Source of the DNA: Macellibacteroides fermentans
GTDB taxonomy: Bacteria > Bacteroidota > Bacteroidia > Bacteroidales > Tannerellaceae
Assembly: GCF_013409575.1 (NCBI RefSeq)
Contig: NZ_JACCCY010000002.1
Location: 558,001-622,000 of the forward strand
DNA: 64,000 nucleotides
Direction of reading: 5' to 3'
This document shows, in pieces, positions 53,647 to 61,243 of the stretch. How positions within the stretch are numbered: position 1 is the stretch's first letter; each line of letters starts with the position of its first letter. The notes under the pieces are model-generated. The model ran no database searches. It was not told the DNA's origin and saw only the letters and a program-made list of their open reading frames with translations. A program made the position numbers and the translations under genes.

Positions 53647-54062
53647 GTTCGCCCAGCACGAACGTATTCTAACGGGTGTAAGTCCCCAACGCACCCTAAC
53701 AGCGGGAAGCGTCCAGCCAACGACAAGGGTGTTCATCGCGAGGTGTAATCTGAAGGAAGTCTTCGGCAAAGATCTGGCCTGACGAACAGAAACTTGATAC
53801 CAAGGCTCACGAGTGTGGATTAGTTTGCAATACAAAACAAAGTCCTATAGCTGTTCGGAACACTTGGAGTAAATCAAGCAGGTATAAGATTGAAAGAATA
53901 CGTCCATAACTGGGGAGGTCTCACGGGCGAGGTCATCCGAGCAGTAACAACGAACCGTGAGAAGTCAGCAGAGGTCATAGTAGCCGGGCAAGGAAAAAAA
54001 ACATCGACAACCTGGTGAAGGACTGAACTTTAATTAAACTGGAATTATTACATTATTACCAA
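53647..54062 (+). ncRNA. Group II intron ribozyme, domains I-III
   Basis: This 416-nt structured RNA region precedes the intron-encoded protein. It opens with GTTCGCCCAGCACGAACG and contains the GGGTGTAAGTCCCC, GCGAGGTGTAATCTGAAGG and GGGAGGTCTCACGGGCGAGG segments seen in bacterial introns of this kind. I could not fold it fully, so domain limits are not given. Confidence 0.75.
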
Positions 54063-54600
54063 ATGGAAGAAACAATGCAGCAAACAACAGAATCTGTTGG
54101 CTGCCATCAGATGAATAGGACGGAATCCGAAGGGTATGATGGAGCGCAGACTTTTATGAGGATAATAGGTGAAAACCTAGTGGAAGTGCAGATAGGCACA
54201 ACCAATTTGTTGGAACTTATCCTGAGTCCCGAAAACTTAAATCGATCTTATCGACAAGTAATAGGGAATGACGGATCCGGAGGCGTCGATAAGATGGGAA
54301 CGAGCGAACTGTTGCCATACCTGAACCTCCACAAAGACGAATTGATAGAGCAGCTACAAAAGGGTAAGTACCGGCCCAATCCGGTCCGTCGTGTCGATAT
54401 CCCCAAGGACAACGGCAAGGCACGTCAACTCGGTATCCCTACGGTTGTTGACCGGTTCATCCAACAGGCTATAAGCCAAATGTTGATACCGATATACGAA
54501 CGAGAGTTCAATGACAACAGTTTTGGCTTCCGCCCAAACCGCAGCGCCCACGATGCGCTGAAGCGGGTGCAGGAATATGCAGACAATGGGTATCATTACT
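54063..54600 (+). pseudogene. Group II intron reverse transcriptase/maturase, N-terminal fragment
   Basis: The first 179 codons of the intron-encoded protein. RT0-RT2 blocks are visible: NRSYRQVIGNDGSGGVDKMG, YRPNPVRRVDIPKDNGKARQ, LGIPTVVDRFIQQAISQML, and FNDNSFGFRPNRSAHDALKR. The frame is cut by the ISL3 element immediately after the TAC of HY; base 54600 is the first base of the codon that continues at 56509. Read straight into the IS, the frame goes on for 40 irrelevant codons to 54722. The fragment cannot be functional alone because the catalytic YADD box is in the other part. Confidence 0.9.
54593..54600 (+). repeat. Target-site duplication of the ISL3 element (left copy)
   Basis: TCATTACT immediately before the left inverted repeat is identical to 56501-56508 immediately after the right one. 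Eight bp is the usual ISL3 duplication length. Confidence 0.93.
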
Positions 54601-56500
54601 GGTTCTTCGTCAAATTTGGTGCAGGTTATCCTAAGTTGGAAAGCACGACCTTTCGTCTTAACAGTTCAAATCCAGCCCTGCCATACATCTCTCTTTTCTT
54701 GTTTTTTAATCTGTTTACATGACCCTCCACAACTCCATTACTCCAAGGGTATTTAATGGCGTTTTTTACTGCTTCCAAATCATGAATAATGCCATTTATA
54801 AAACTTTTAATCCTCCGTATTTGGGTCGACTTATACTTCTCGAGCCATTGGTCTAATCTAAGTTCATCTTTACTGTTCAAAACCTCTCTAAAAGTGTTGT
54901 ATACCTCTCTCATGCTTTTTAATAACATAGAGGAGTTAATAATATCCTCTGCCAGTATGTGAGACTTGCTACACTCGCCTGTTTCCTTTGAAACACCCCA
55001 TTCACTATTTGTTAAATGTATAGCAAGTCTGTTGGGTGACATTCCGCTAAATCGAGTTTCTTCATAAACTATCGGAGAGGTATTTAATGCTACTGGTAAT
55101 CTTTTCTTATTCTGATATTCCGGGAAGTGCCTGTTGAACCACTGATAAAAAGATGTTTGATTACCCTTGAATCCCTGTTTTTTCAGAGACACAAATATAT
55201 TTCTTACATTTAACCCCTGATTACAACACTCCTTAATCAGATCCATAAAATCTCCATAATTATTATAATAGATGGTTGCTCGTGGCAACAACTCTTCCAT
55301 TTCAAAATAATATCTTACAGTATTACGGCTAATGTTTAAAGCCTTGGCAATTGCTCTTTGAGAGTAGTTGTTGTTTTTAAGCTCATGAATCCTGTTAAAC
55401 AACTCCTGTTTTCTATGGTTAACACTATTGGTGTGTTTGTTATATTGTGAATCGCTGGTATTTTCGTTATCTCCACTACTTAAGCAGATGTTATTTTTTT
55501 TGCTTTTATAAAGACTCTTCCTGTGAGCCAACCAACTATTTTTAATGGTTTTATACTCCATTCGTATTTCATGTGCTATGTGATCTCCCAGATTTTTCAC
55601 TAAATGAAACCTGTCTGCTATTTGTGACGCCTTGGATGCCCCAGACTTTATAGCATTAGAGTAGCTGCTTGATCGATCCCTGGTTACATACAGTATGGAG
55701 TTATGTCTTATAAGCCAATCTGCAACCTCCTCCTTGTCTCTACTCTTTAGTAGTTCTACGGGACGGTGATTAATCGCATTTACAATAATAGTACCATACG
55801 ATTTGCCTTTCCTGTATGCCCAGTCATCTATGCCTATGGTAGTTAGTTCCTGAAAATGGGGCATTTCTATAGACTTAACGATTCTAAGACAGGTAGAACT
55901 GCTCTGCTTTATTGATAGGAGCTCACTTATATACTCACCTTTACGAGAAGAGACCTCAATGAGCAGTTTTTGCAAAAAGTGACTTGTGCGATCTGTCAGT
56001 CGTGAGTGTTTCCGCGTTAAGGGCAGATGTTGCTCAGAGAAAACTGTTTGAGTGCAATTACTGTAACGGCATCTAAACTTTCTGACTTTCAGTATAATTT
56101 TAACAGCTCTGCCAACTACAGCTAGATCTGTTAATTTGCGCATATAGGATGAATGGACACTTTTACTCCTTTTACCGCAACAGATACATTTTGCTGTCTT
56201 GTCTTTAAGACGGGCAGATAGAAGAATCAAATTATCACTTATAACGGAATCATAGAATACAACACCTGGGATTCCAAAAATAGCTTGGAGCGAATGTTTG
56301 TTTATAAAAAAGTTATTATCTTTGGGTTGGCTAGTGTTGTCAATCATCTTTAAATCCTTTAGTGTCAGACCTTTAAAGATAATAAAAATAATTCTATTAT
56401 ACTAGCTTTTTGTTATTTATTTGCCTGTATATCAACACAATAAGTCAATTATACTGGTTGTTTAAGAACCGTTATTTTGCACCAAATTTGACGAAGAACC
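54601..56500 (-). mobile_element. Complete ISL3-family insertion sequence, 1900 bp
   Basis: The ends are perfect 23-bp inverted repeats (54601-54623 and 56478-56500, beginning GGTTCTTCGTCAAATTTGG). The element is flanked by an 8-bp direct duplication and contains a single full-length transposase gene on the minus strand. Everything looks intact, so the element may still be active. It sits in the reverse transcriptase gene of a group II intron. Confidence 0.95.
54626..56347 (-). CDS. ISL3-family transposase
   Basis: A 573-residue DDE transposase. A zinc-finger N-terminus (CICCGKRSKSVHSS and CRYSNCTQTVF) is followed by the first catalytic aspartates in TIGIDDWAYRKGKSYGTI, then VTRDRSSSYSNAI and ASQIADRFHLVKNLGDH, the most typical ISL3 segment. 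A helix-turn-helix insert (YSQRAIAKALNISRNTVRYY) precedes the final catalytic block, which ends NGVVEGHVNRLKNKKREMYG with the glutamate. The gene fills almost the whole element: its stop is 2 bp from the left inverted repeat. No frameshift or missing segment. Confidence 0.95.
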   Translation of the reverse strand: MIDNTSQPKDNNFFINKHSLQAIFGIPGVVFYDSVISDNLILLSARLKDKTAKCICCGKRSKSVHSSYMRKLTDLAVVGRAVKIILKVRKFRCRYSNCTQTVFSEQHLPLTRKHSRLTDRTSHFLQKLLIEVSSRKGEYISELLSIKQSSSTCLRIVKSIEMPHFQELTTIGIDDWAYRKGKSYGTIIVNAINHRPVELLKSRDKEEVADWLIRHNSILYVTRDRSSSYSNAIKSGASKASQIADRFHLVKNLGDHIAHEIRMEYKTIKNSWLAHRKSLYKSKKNNICLSSGDNENTSDSQYNKHTNSVNHRKQELFNRIHELKNNNYSQRAIAKALNISRNTVRYYFEMEELLPRATIYYNNYGDFMDLIKECCNQGLNVRNIFVSLKKQGFKGNQTSFYQWFNRHFPEYQNKKRLPVALNTSPIVYEETRFSGMSPNRLAIHLTNSEWGVSKETGECSKSHILAEDIINSSMLLKSMREVYNTFREVLNSKDELRLDQWLEKYKSTQIRRIKSFINGIIHDLEAVKNAIKYPWSNGVVEGHVNRLKNKKREMYGRAGFELLRRKVVLSNLG

Positions 56501-56508
56501 TCATTACT
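56501..56508 (+). repeat. Target-site duplication of the ISL3 element (right copy)
   Basis: TCATTACT, identical to 54593-54600. Deleting the IS and one copy restores the reverse transcriptase frame exactly (HY-C-INLDLERFFD). Confidence 0.93.
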
Positions 56509-57377
56509 GCATAAACCTAGACTTGGAGCGATTCTTCGATACAGTAAACCATAGCAAGCTTATAGAGGTGTTGTCACGTACAATCAAGGATGGACGGGTA
56601 ATTTCACTTATCCATCACTATCTCAAAGCGGGCGTAATGGTTGCTCATAAGTATGAATCAACCGAGGAGGGGGTTCCTCAAGGGGGTCCGTTAAGCCCGA
56701 TTCTAAGCAATATCTTGCTGAATGAGCTTGATAAAGAGTTATCTCGCCGAGGTCATCCATTTGTCCGCTACGCAGACGACTGTCTGATTTTGGTTAAAAG
56801 CAAGCGTGCCACAGAGCGAGTACGAGACAGTATATCCACCTATTTAGAGAAGAAACTCTTCCTTAAAGTGAATATGGAAAAGACCATCATTGGAGATCTT
56901 CGAGGCAAGAAATACCTCGGCTACTCATTCTACTGAAGGTCCAAAGGCAAGTGCGGTCTATGCACCCACCGTACAAGTCAAGAAAAGTTCAAACGCACGC
57001 TCAAACAAATAACCAAACGAAACAATGGAAAAGGATATGCATGGCTAAAGCAACGATTGTCACAATACATACGAGTCTGGCTAACTTACTACAGTTTAGC
57101 AGACATGAACCGATTTATCCAAAAGACGGATGGTTGGTATCGTCGCAGGCTAAGGACGTATATATGGAAGAGTTGGAAGAAAATCAGCACGAAGTCACAT
57201 AATCTCCAGAAATGTGGTATAAACAAACATCAGGCTTGGCAATGGGCTAATACCCGTAAAGGATACTGGCACATAGCCAACAGCTGGGTGCTGCATCGGG
57301 CAATTACAGATGAGAGTCTAGACCGAGCAGGTTATCCACAAATAATGAGATTATATCGCCGTCTGCATCGTAATTAA
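56509..57377 (+). pseudogene. Group II intron reverse transcriptase/maturase, C-terminal part with in-frame TGA
   Basis: The rest of the intron-encoded protein: RT3 block INLDLERFFDTVNHSKL, RT4 EGVPQGGPLSPILSNILLNE, catalytic FVRYADDCLIL (YADD), then GKKYLGYSFY. A TGA at 56934-56936 follows, yet the same frame stays open to 57377 and encodes the maturase and thumb region (LSQYIRVWLTYYSLADMNRF, DGWYRRRLRTYIWKSWK, GINKHQAWQWANTRKGYWHI). Homologues have lysine or arginine at the stop, so a CGA or AGA to TGA change is likely. With the IS upstream, the gene is doubly inactive. There is no DNA-endonuclease domain, as is usual in class C. Confidence 0.9.
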
Positions 57378-57380
57378 AGA

Positions 57381-57471
57381 ACCGCCGTATGCCGAACGGC
57401 ATGTACGGTGGTGTGAGAGGTCGGAAAACAAAAGTAGGAAGAAAACTACTTTTGTTTTCCTCCTACTCGAT
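57381..57471 (+). ncRNA. Group II intron domains V and VI
   Basis: Domain V is the hairpin ACCGCCGTATGCCG / CGGCATGTACGGTGGT at 57381-57412, with the CGC-type triad common in class C. Domain VI has a perfect 15-bp stem (57423-57437 with 57446-57460) and the intron end CTACTCGAT at 57463-57471. Both look intact, so the ribozyme core might still splice. Confidence 0.85.
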
Positions 57472-57517
57472 TGTTAAATTTGAGATTGTAATCGATATAA
57501 ATTTTTAAGGTATAAAC

Positions 57518-57525
57518 TATCTTTG
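57518..57525 (+). promoter_or_regulatory. -7 element of the PPOX-fold gene
   Basis: TATCTTTG matches TAnnTTTG, 35 bp before the ATG; it lies in the 3' flank of the intron. The -33 is unclear. Confidence 0.45.
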
Positions 57526-57560
57526 TCTCTTATTGAAAGTTATAAATAATAATATGATTC

Positions 57561-58040
57561 ATGAACTACAGAAATGAAGATATACGTCGGCAGGATAGAA
57601 CACTCTCTATAGAAGGTGTCAATAGGTTACTTTTAGATGGAGAGTACGGAGTGTTGTCTATGGCGAATGAGCATGGCGAAGGCTATGGAGTGCCACTTAA
57701 TTTTGTCCTGGATGGCGAGACAATCTATTTTCATGGTGCGCCTGAAGGAGATAAACTGCGGTCACTTCGTACTTCTAAACAAGTTTCTTTTTGCATCGTT
57801 GGAAAGACAAAGCTTATACCTGAGCAATTTACAACTGCTTATGAATCTGTAATTGTAAAAGGAACTATAGCTTTGGATTTATCTTTTCAGGAGAAGATGC
57901 ATGCTCTTGAGTTGATTATTCGTAAATATTCACCTGAGTATTTAGAACTTGGGATGAAAGCATCCGAAAAGTCGGCACATCGTACTTTGGTTTACCGGCT
58001 GGATATAGTTTCTGTTTCAGGAAAATGCAAGTTAGGATAA
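57561..58040 (+). CDS. Pyridoxamine 5'-phosphate oxidase-fold flavoprotein (NimA-like)
   Basis: A 159-residue split-barrel protein with the pattern of the NimA/FMN-binding subgroup: EGVNRLLLDGEYGVLSMANE, GYGVPLNFVLDGETIYFHGA, EGDKLRSLRTSKQVSFCIVG, FTTAYESVIVKGT. Relatives include 5-nitroimidazole reductases and many uncharacterised flavoproteins; no resistance role should be assumed from sequence. Cytoplasmic and monocistronic. Confidence 0.85.
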   Translation: MNYRNEDIRRQDRTLSIEGVNRLLLDGEYGVLSMANEHGEGYGVPLNFVLDGETIYFHGAPEGDKLRSLRTSKQVSFCIVGKTKLIPEQFTTAYESVIVKGTIALDLSFQEKMHALELIIRKYSPEYLELGMKASEKSAHRTLVYRLDIVSVSGKCKLG

Positions 58041-58229
58041 TATAGTTATGTAAACTTGTTCCAGATGCAATCGAGCTTCTTTATTTTGCTGTTTGTTTTT
58101 TGTTTCGTTAACAATATATAGTAAAAATAAATAATAAATTTTGTATTAATATGAGTTAAGTCCATTTTTTATATCTACTTTCGCACATCGAAAAGTGATA
58201 AGGTTAAAAGACTGATATTCATACTATTT

Positions 58230-58583
58230 TTGTTTGTATCGTATCTTCATTTCAATACAAATGATGCCGGATTGTTAACCGATTCGCCTGCGTATGAGTC
58301 ATGTTCGGTAAGTAGTGAAAAGGAAAGTCTTTATCATGCTGGTCAAAAACAAACGGCTGCCAGTAACCCGCTTGTAGAACTAAAATTTGAGGTAGGGCAG
58401 TTTAGAGAAGATATTACCTCCCGCAGTTACAGATCTCCAAGATATAATTTCTCTTCCGCTATCTTTTCTTTGTCGCCGGATTCATTTTTTCGAAATATCC
58501 GATTAGCTGATTTTCGCAAACCTCTTTCACTTAATTCTCAGAAGAAGGAAATCCTTCATCTCAATCACACCCTGCGTATTTAG
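58230..58583 (+). CDS. Uncertain small exported-protein ORF without a clear start
   Basis: The frame codes for a plausible signal peptide (KRLIFILFLFVSYLHFNTND) and a polar mature part, but has no ATG or GTG: the only standard start is the TTG at 58230, inside the hydrophobic segment, and the frame is open upstream to 58155. Possible explanations are a near-cognate start around 58206, a broken gene, or a chance frame. No homologue is recognised. TACTTTCG at 58176-58183 resembles a -7 box. Confidence 0.35.
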   Translation: MFVSYLHFNTNDAGLLTDSPAYESCSVSSEKESLYHAGQKQTAASNPLVELKFEVGQFREDITSRSYRSPRYNFSSAIFSLSPDSFFRNIRLADFRKPLSLNSQKKEILHLNHTLRI

Positions 58584-58855
58584 CGGTTTCCCGTATCTTT
58601 CCTGAAGTTGCATGAATGCTAAATCTTGTACAGAAATTGTGCAGGAGTTGCAAGTGTGTTCATTTTGATCAGGAATCGTCTGTTATTTTAATCCGTATAT
58701 TTTCCGGTAGTAACTGAGTATGTTTATACTTAGTGCTTCTGTTGTAGTTGCTGAAACGCAAACGACAGGTTGTGTCTGTGTGTACGGATGTCATTATTCA
58801 TGTTCTTAGAAATATGATTTTATTCAAAATACTATTTTATTAATTGTAATCTAAC

Positions 58856-59218
58856 ATGTTACACATTTTGTATGTTACTATCGAAATGATGGCGCTTACT
58901 TTCGTCATCGGATTTGTGGTTGCCGCCATAATCAAATCTATTGCCTACGCAACAGATAGCATTGAGTTTTATAACGTTAACAAGGAGGAAATTGATCGCT
59001 TGGAACGTATGCGTTATAAACGATTAAAGAGAGTAAAAAGAACATTTGCGGATGAGAACAGGTCGTGGGTGGAACGCGATTACGGAATCAGTCGTGGCCG
59101 GGTTGTTCAAGAATTGAATGATGAAATGCTGAAGGGCGTTAGTAAAGGTCGTCCTGATTTTGATATCAATCAGTATTATTATGCAGCTTTTCCTGGTAAA
59201 ACCAAACGGATTGCTTAA
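58856..59218 (+). CDS. Small membrane protein, possible decarboxylase gamma-like subunit
   Basis: A 120-residue protein with one N-terminal membrane segment (MMALTFVIGFVVAAIIKSIA) and a charged cytoplasmic part rich in arginine and lysine (DRLERMRYKRLKRVKRTF). It ends 27 bp before the start of the sodium-pump decarboxylase beta-subunit gene. OadG gamma subunits have this layout, a short helix then a charged tail, so a gamma-like role is inferred from size, topology and position; sequence similarity is not evident to me. Confidence 0.55.
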   Translation: MLHILYVTIEMMALTFVIGFVVAAIIKSIAYATDSIEFYNVNKEEIDRLERMRYKRLKRVKRTFADENRSWVERDYGISRGRVVQELNDEMLKGVSKGRPDFDINQYYYAAFPGKTKRIA

Positions 59219-59245
59219 AAAAGATATTAAAAATAGAAAGTTAAA

Positions 59246-59365
59246 ATGGAGAATATAGATTTCTTGACTCTTTTTCAGGGATTTGGCACGATGATGGCCG
59301 GAGGCTGGGTATTGGGATGGTTGCTATTAATTGCGGTACGCTTTTTATGCCGGGAGGAGGATTGA
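59246..59365 (+). pseudogene. Original N-terminus of the decarboxylase beta subunit, frameshifted
   Basis: From the ATG at 59246 the frame reads DFLTLFQGFGTMMAGGWVLG then LLLIAV, the normal beginning of this family, but runs into TGA at 59363-59365 after 39 codons. The true continuation is in another frame from about 59317. Between the two the family's first membrane loop, about 20-25 residues, is missing, so a deletion with a frame change is the best explanation. The junction lies at GGATGG, read as G-W in one frame and as the start of M-V in the other. Confidence 0.6.
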
Positions 59366-60360
59366 GTAATTTATTCCTTGATCCGATGTTGAGTGATACT
59401 GATGAGTTGATGAATATGATGCAGATCGATTTTCTGCAGCCGGTTTATACGCTTACTTTCAGCAATGGACTGATAGCTTGTTTTGTTTTTATGGGAATTG
59501 GTACATTGTTGGATGTAGGGTTTTTATTGCAAAAGCCTTACGTAAGTATTTTTTTAGCCCTATGCGCCGAATTAGGAACTTTTTTGGTACTTCCTATTGC
59601 TCATGCTTTTGGCCTTAGTCTGGGCGAAAGTGCTTCTGTTGCAATGGTTGGAGGGGCTGATGGTCCGATGGTTTTGTTTACATCGCTGGCATTGGCCAAA
59701 AACTTATTTGTACCTATAACAGTTGTGGCTTACCTGTATCTTGGACTTACCTACGGAGGATATCCTTATTTGGTTAAGCTCCTTGTCCCCAAAAAGTTGC
59801 GTGCTATCAAGATGGTTCAGACCCGTACACCCAAAAATTACAGCTCAAAAGTGAAATTGGCTTTTGCAGTGTTATTATGTGCTGTACTTAGTTTCTTATT
59901 TCCAGTGGCTTCGCCTCTATTTTTCTCACTGTTTTTAGGAGTTGCTGTTCGAGAGTCTGGCATGAAGCATATTCAGGATTTTGTTAGTGGTCCTTTATTA
60001 TATGGATCAACGTTCATGTTGGGTGTATTGCTTGGTGTGTTATGTGACGCCAAATTGCTTTTAGATCCCAAAGTCTTAAAGTTATTGGTGTTAGGCATTG
60101 CTGCGTTGTTATTGTCCGGAATAGGAGGAATAATGGGCGGATATATCATGTATTTCATAAAGAAAGGAAATTTTAATCCTGTTATCGGTATTGCGGCTGT
60201 AAGTTGTGTACCAACCACTGCCAAGGTGGCTCAGAAGATTGTGACGAAAGACAATCCTGACTCGTTCATTATGGGCGATGCATTGGGGGCTAATATTTCG
60301 GGTGTAATTACATCGGCTATTATAACAGGTATTTACATTACAATAGTTCCCTACTTATAA
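59317..60360 (+). CDS. Sodium-pump decarboxylase beta subunit (OadB/GcdB/MmdB-like), N-terminally truncated
   Basis: A 347-residue polytopic membrane protein. Beta subunits couple decarboxylation of a biotin-bound substrate to sodium export. Conserved sodium-channel segments are present: IACFVFMGIGTLLDVGFLL, ASVAMVGGADGPMVLFTSLA, ITVVAYLYLGLTYGGYPYLV and AAVSCVPTTAKVAQKIV, followed by DALGANISGVITSAI. The full-length family is about 380-420 residues; here the first membrane segment is in another frame (59246-59365). Translation from the ATG at 59317, with GGAGG about 13 bp upstream, could still make a shortened protein. Substrate (oxaloacetate, methylmalonyl-CoA or glutaconyl-CoA) cannot be told, and no alpha or biotin subunit gene is in the window. 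Confidence 0.8.
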   Translation: MVAINCGTLFMPGGGLSNLFLDPMLSDTDELMNMMQIDFLQPVYTLTFSNGLIACFVFMGIGTLLDVGFLLQKPYVSIFLALCAELGTFLVLPIAHAFGLSLGESASVAMVGGADGPMVLFTSLALAKNLFVPITVVAYLYLGLTYGGYPYLVKLLVPKKLRAIKMVQTRTPKNYSSKVKLAFAVLLCAVLSFLFPVASPLFFSLFLGVAVRESGMKHIQDFVSGPLLYGSTFMLGVLLGVLCDAKLLLDPKVLKLLVLGIAALLLSGIGGIMGGYIMYFIKKGNFNPVIGIAAVSCVPTTAKVAQKIVTKDNPDSFIMGDALGANISGVITSAIITGIYITIVPYL

Positions 60361-60410
60361 GGGTTAACGGTTGGTTTAGTATTTTTGGTTGTTGTATTTT
60401 TAGGTTGCCT

Positions 60411-60446
60411 GATGGCGTCCGGCAGTATGTCTGCCGGACAGCCATC
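60411..60446 (+). terminator. Strong terminator after the beta subunit gene
   Basis: GATGGCGTCCGGCAG at 60411-60425 pairs with 60431-60446 (one bulged base), followed by a run of T. Confidence 0.9.
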
Positions 60447-60528
60447 TTTTTTTTGTTCAAACAAACGGAGACAGTTTTTGTTTTATTTACAGTGATTTGT
60501 TAGTGTAAAACATATAAAAAAATTATGT

Positions 60529-61053
60529 ATGAGAAACAGAACAGTTTTAGGATTGGTATTGATGCTTTTTACAGTATTTACAGGATGGGGAGCCAATGTT
60601 CCACAATCGGTCGAACCGGATAAAGAGCAAATGATAAAGGAGGTAAAGGCGCTGGTAGATAAATTGGTGCAGGGTTGTGAAACTGCTAATGCCGATGAAG
60701 TTTTAGGTGTGTTAGCTAATTCTCCTGAGTTTTCATATGTAGTGAACAGGCAGTATAGCACCTATCCCGAGTTTGAAAAGGGTCTTAAAGGATGGTTTGA
60801 AATGATAACAGGGCAAAAGTTGACAGTAGAAAATGAACGGTTTTCATTTCCATTTTTTAATTCGGTGCTTTATACGGCTGATTTGGGTATTGTTATGAGT
60901 TATAAAAACGGCCGTACAGTAATAACCGATCGAGGCCGATGGCTGCTGTTGTTTAAGAAAACTGGAACCGAATGGAAGTTGATTCATGGCTCAGAATTTT
61001 ACATCTATAAAGATGCTCCAAAAGATGCTCCAGCTACGCCTCCAACACCATAA
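60529..61053 (+). CDS. Exported NTF2-like/DUF4440-type protein
   Basis: A 174-residue protein with a signal peptide (about 1-21, ending GWGA) and an NTF2-like cone domain: KALVDKLVQGCETANADEVL, YPEFEKGLKGWFEM and WLLLFKKTGTEWKLIHGSEF are typical of SnoaL/DUF4440 folds. No active-site acid/base pair stands out, so it may bind rather than convert a ligand. A Pro/Ala-rich tail (APKDAPATPPTP) ends the protein. Monocistronic. Confidence 0.75.
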   Translation: MRNRTVLGLVLMLFTVFTGWGANVPQSVEPDKEQMIKEVKALVDKLVQGCETANADEVLGVLANSPEFSYVVNRQYSTYPEFEKGLKGWFEMITGQKLTVENERFSFPFFNSVLYTADLGIVMSYKNGRTVITDRGRWLLLFKKTGTEWKLIHGSEFYIYKDAPKDAPATPPTP

Positions 61054-61073
61054 ATAATGTAAGTTAATATAAA

Positions 61074-61111
61074 TGCAAAAGGTCTGATTCTCACGAACCG
61101 GACCTTTTGCA
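61074..61111. terminator. Hairpin between the NTF2-like gene and the HerA-like gene
   Basis: TGCAAAAGGTC at 61074-61084 pairs perfectly with 61101-61111. The T-tail after the stem is weak on the plus strand. Confidence 0.6.
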
Positions 61112-61243
61112 TGATTTAAAAATTATCTTATGAAAAAATTAAATAATAGATGTTGCATCTATGTATACAAATATACGTTTTTATCGCTTTTCAATTGTGA
61201 TGTGTGATGTGTTATAGAGCATATGTACTATTATTTGATCTTT

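Larger units (their letters stand above)
53647..57471 (+). mobile_element. Group II intron (class C-like), interrupted by an ISL3 element
   Basis: The 5' end GTTCGCCCAGCACG, the CTAACGGGTGTAAGTCCCC segment and the TAATCTGAAGG region are typical of domain I. The reverse transcriptase frame lies in domain IV. Domain V (57381-57412) and domain VI (57419-57471) precede a probable 3' end at CTACTCGAT. Without the IS and one target copy the intron is about 1.9 kb. Location just after a terminator hairpin and the protein's similarity pattern both indicate class C. The exact ends are inferred; 5' GTTCG departs from the usual GTGYG at one base. Confidence 0.85.

Noticed and set aside
57057-57377. A separate 106-codon gene downstream of the reverse transcriptase
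   Set aside because: It is in the same frame as the reverse transcriptase after an in-frame TGA and encodes the maturase/thumb region; it is a fragment, not its own gene.
57561-58040. PPOX-fold protein as a nitroimidazole-resistance (nim) gene
   Set aside because: The fold subgroup is shared, but NimA-like chromosomal homologues are widespread and no resistance-specific feature or mobile promoter can be read from sequence.
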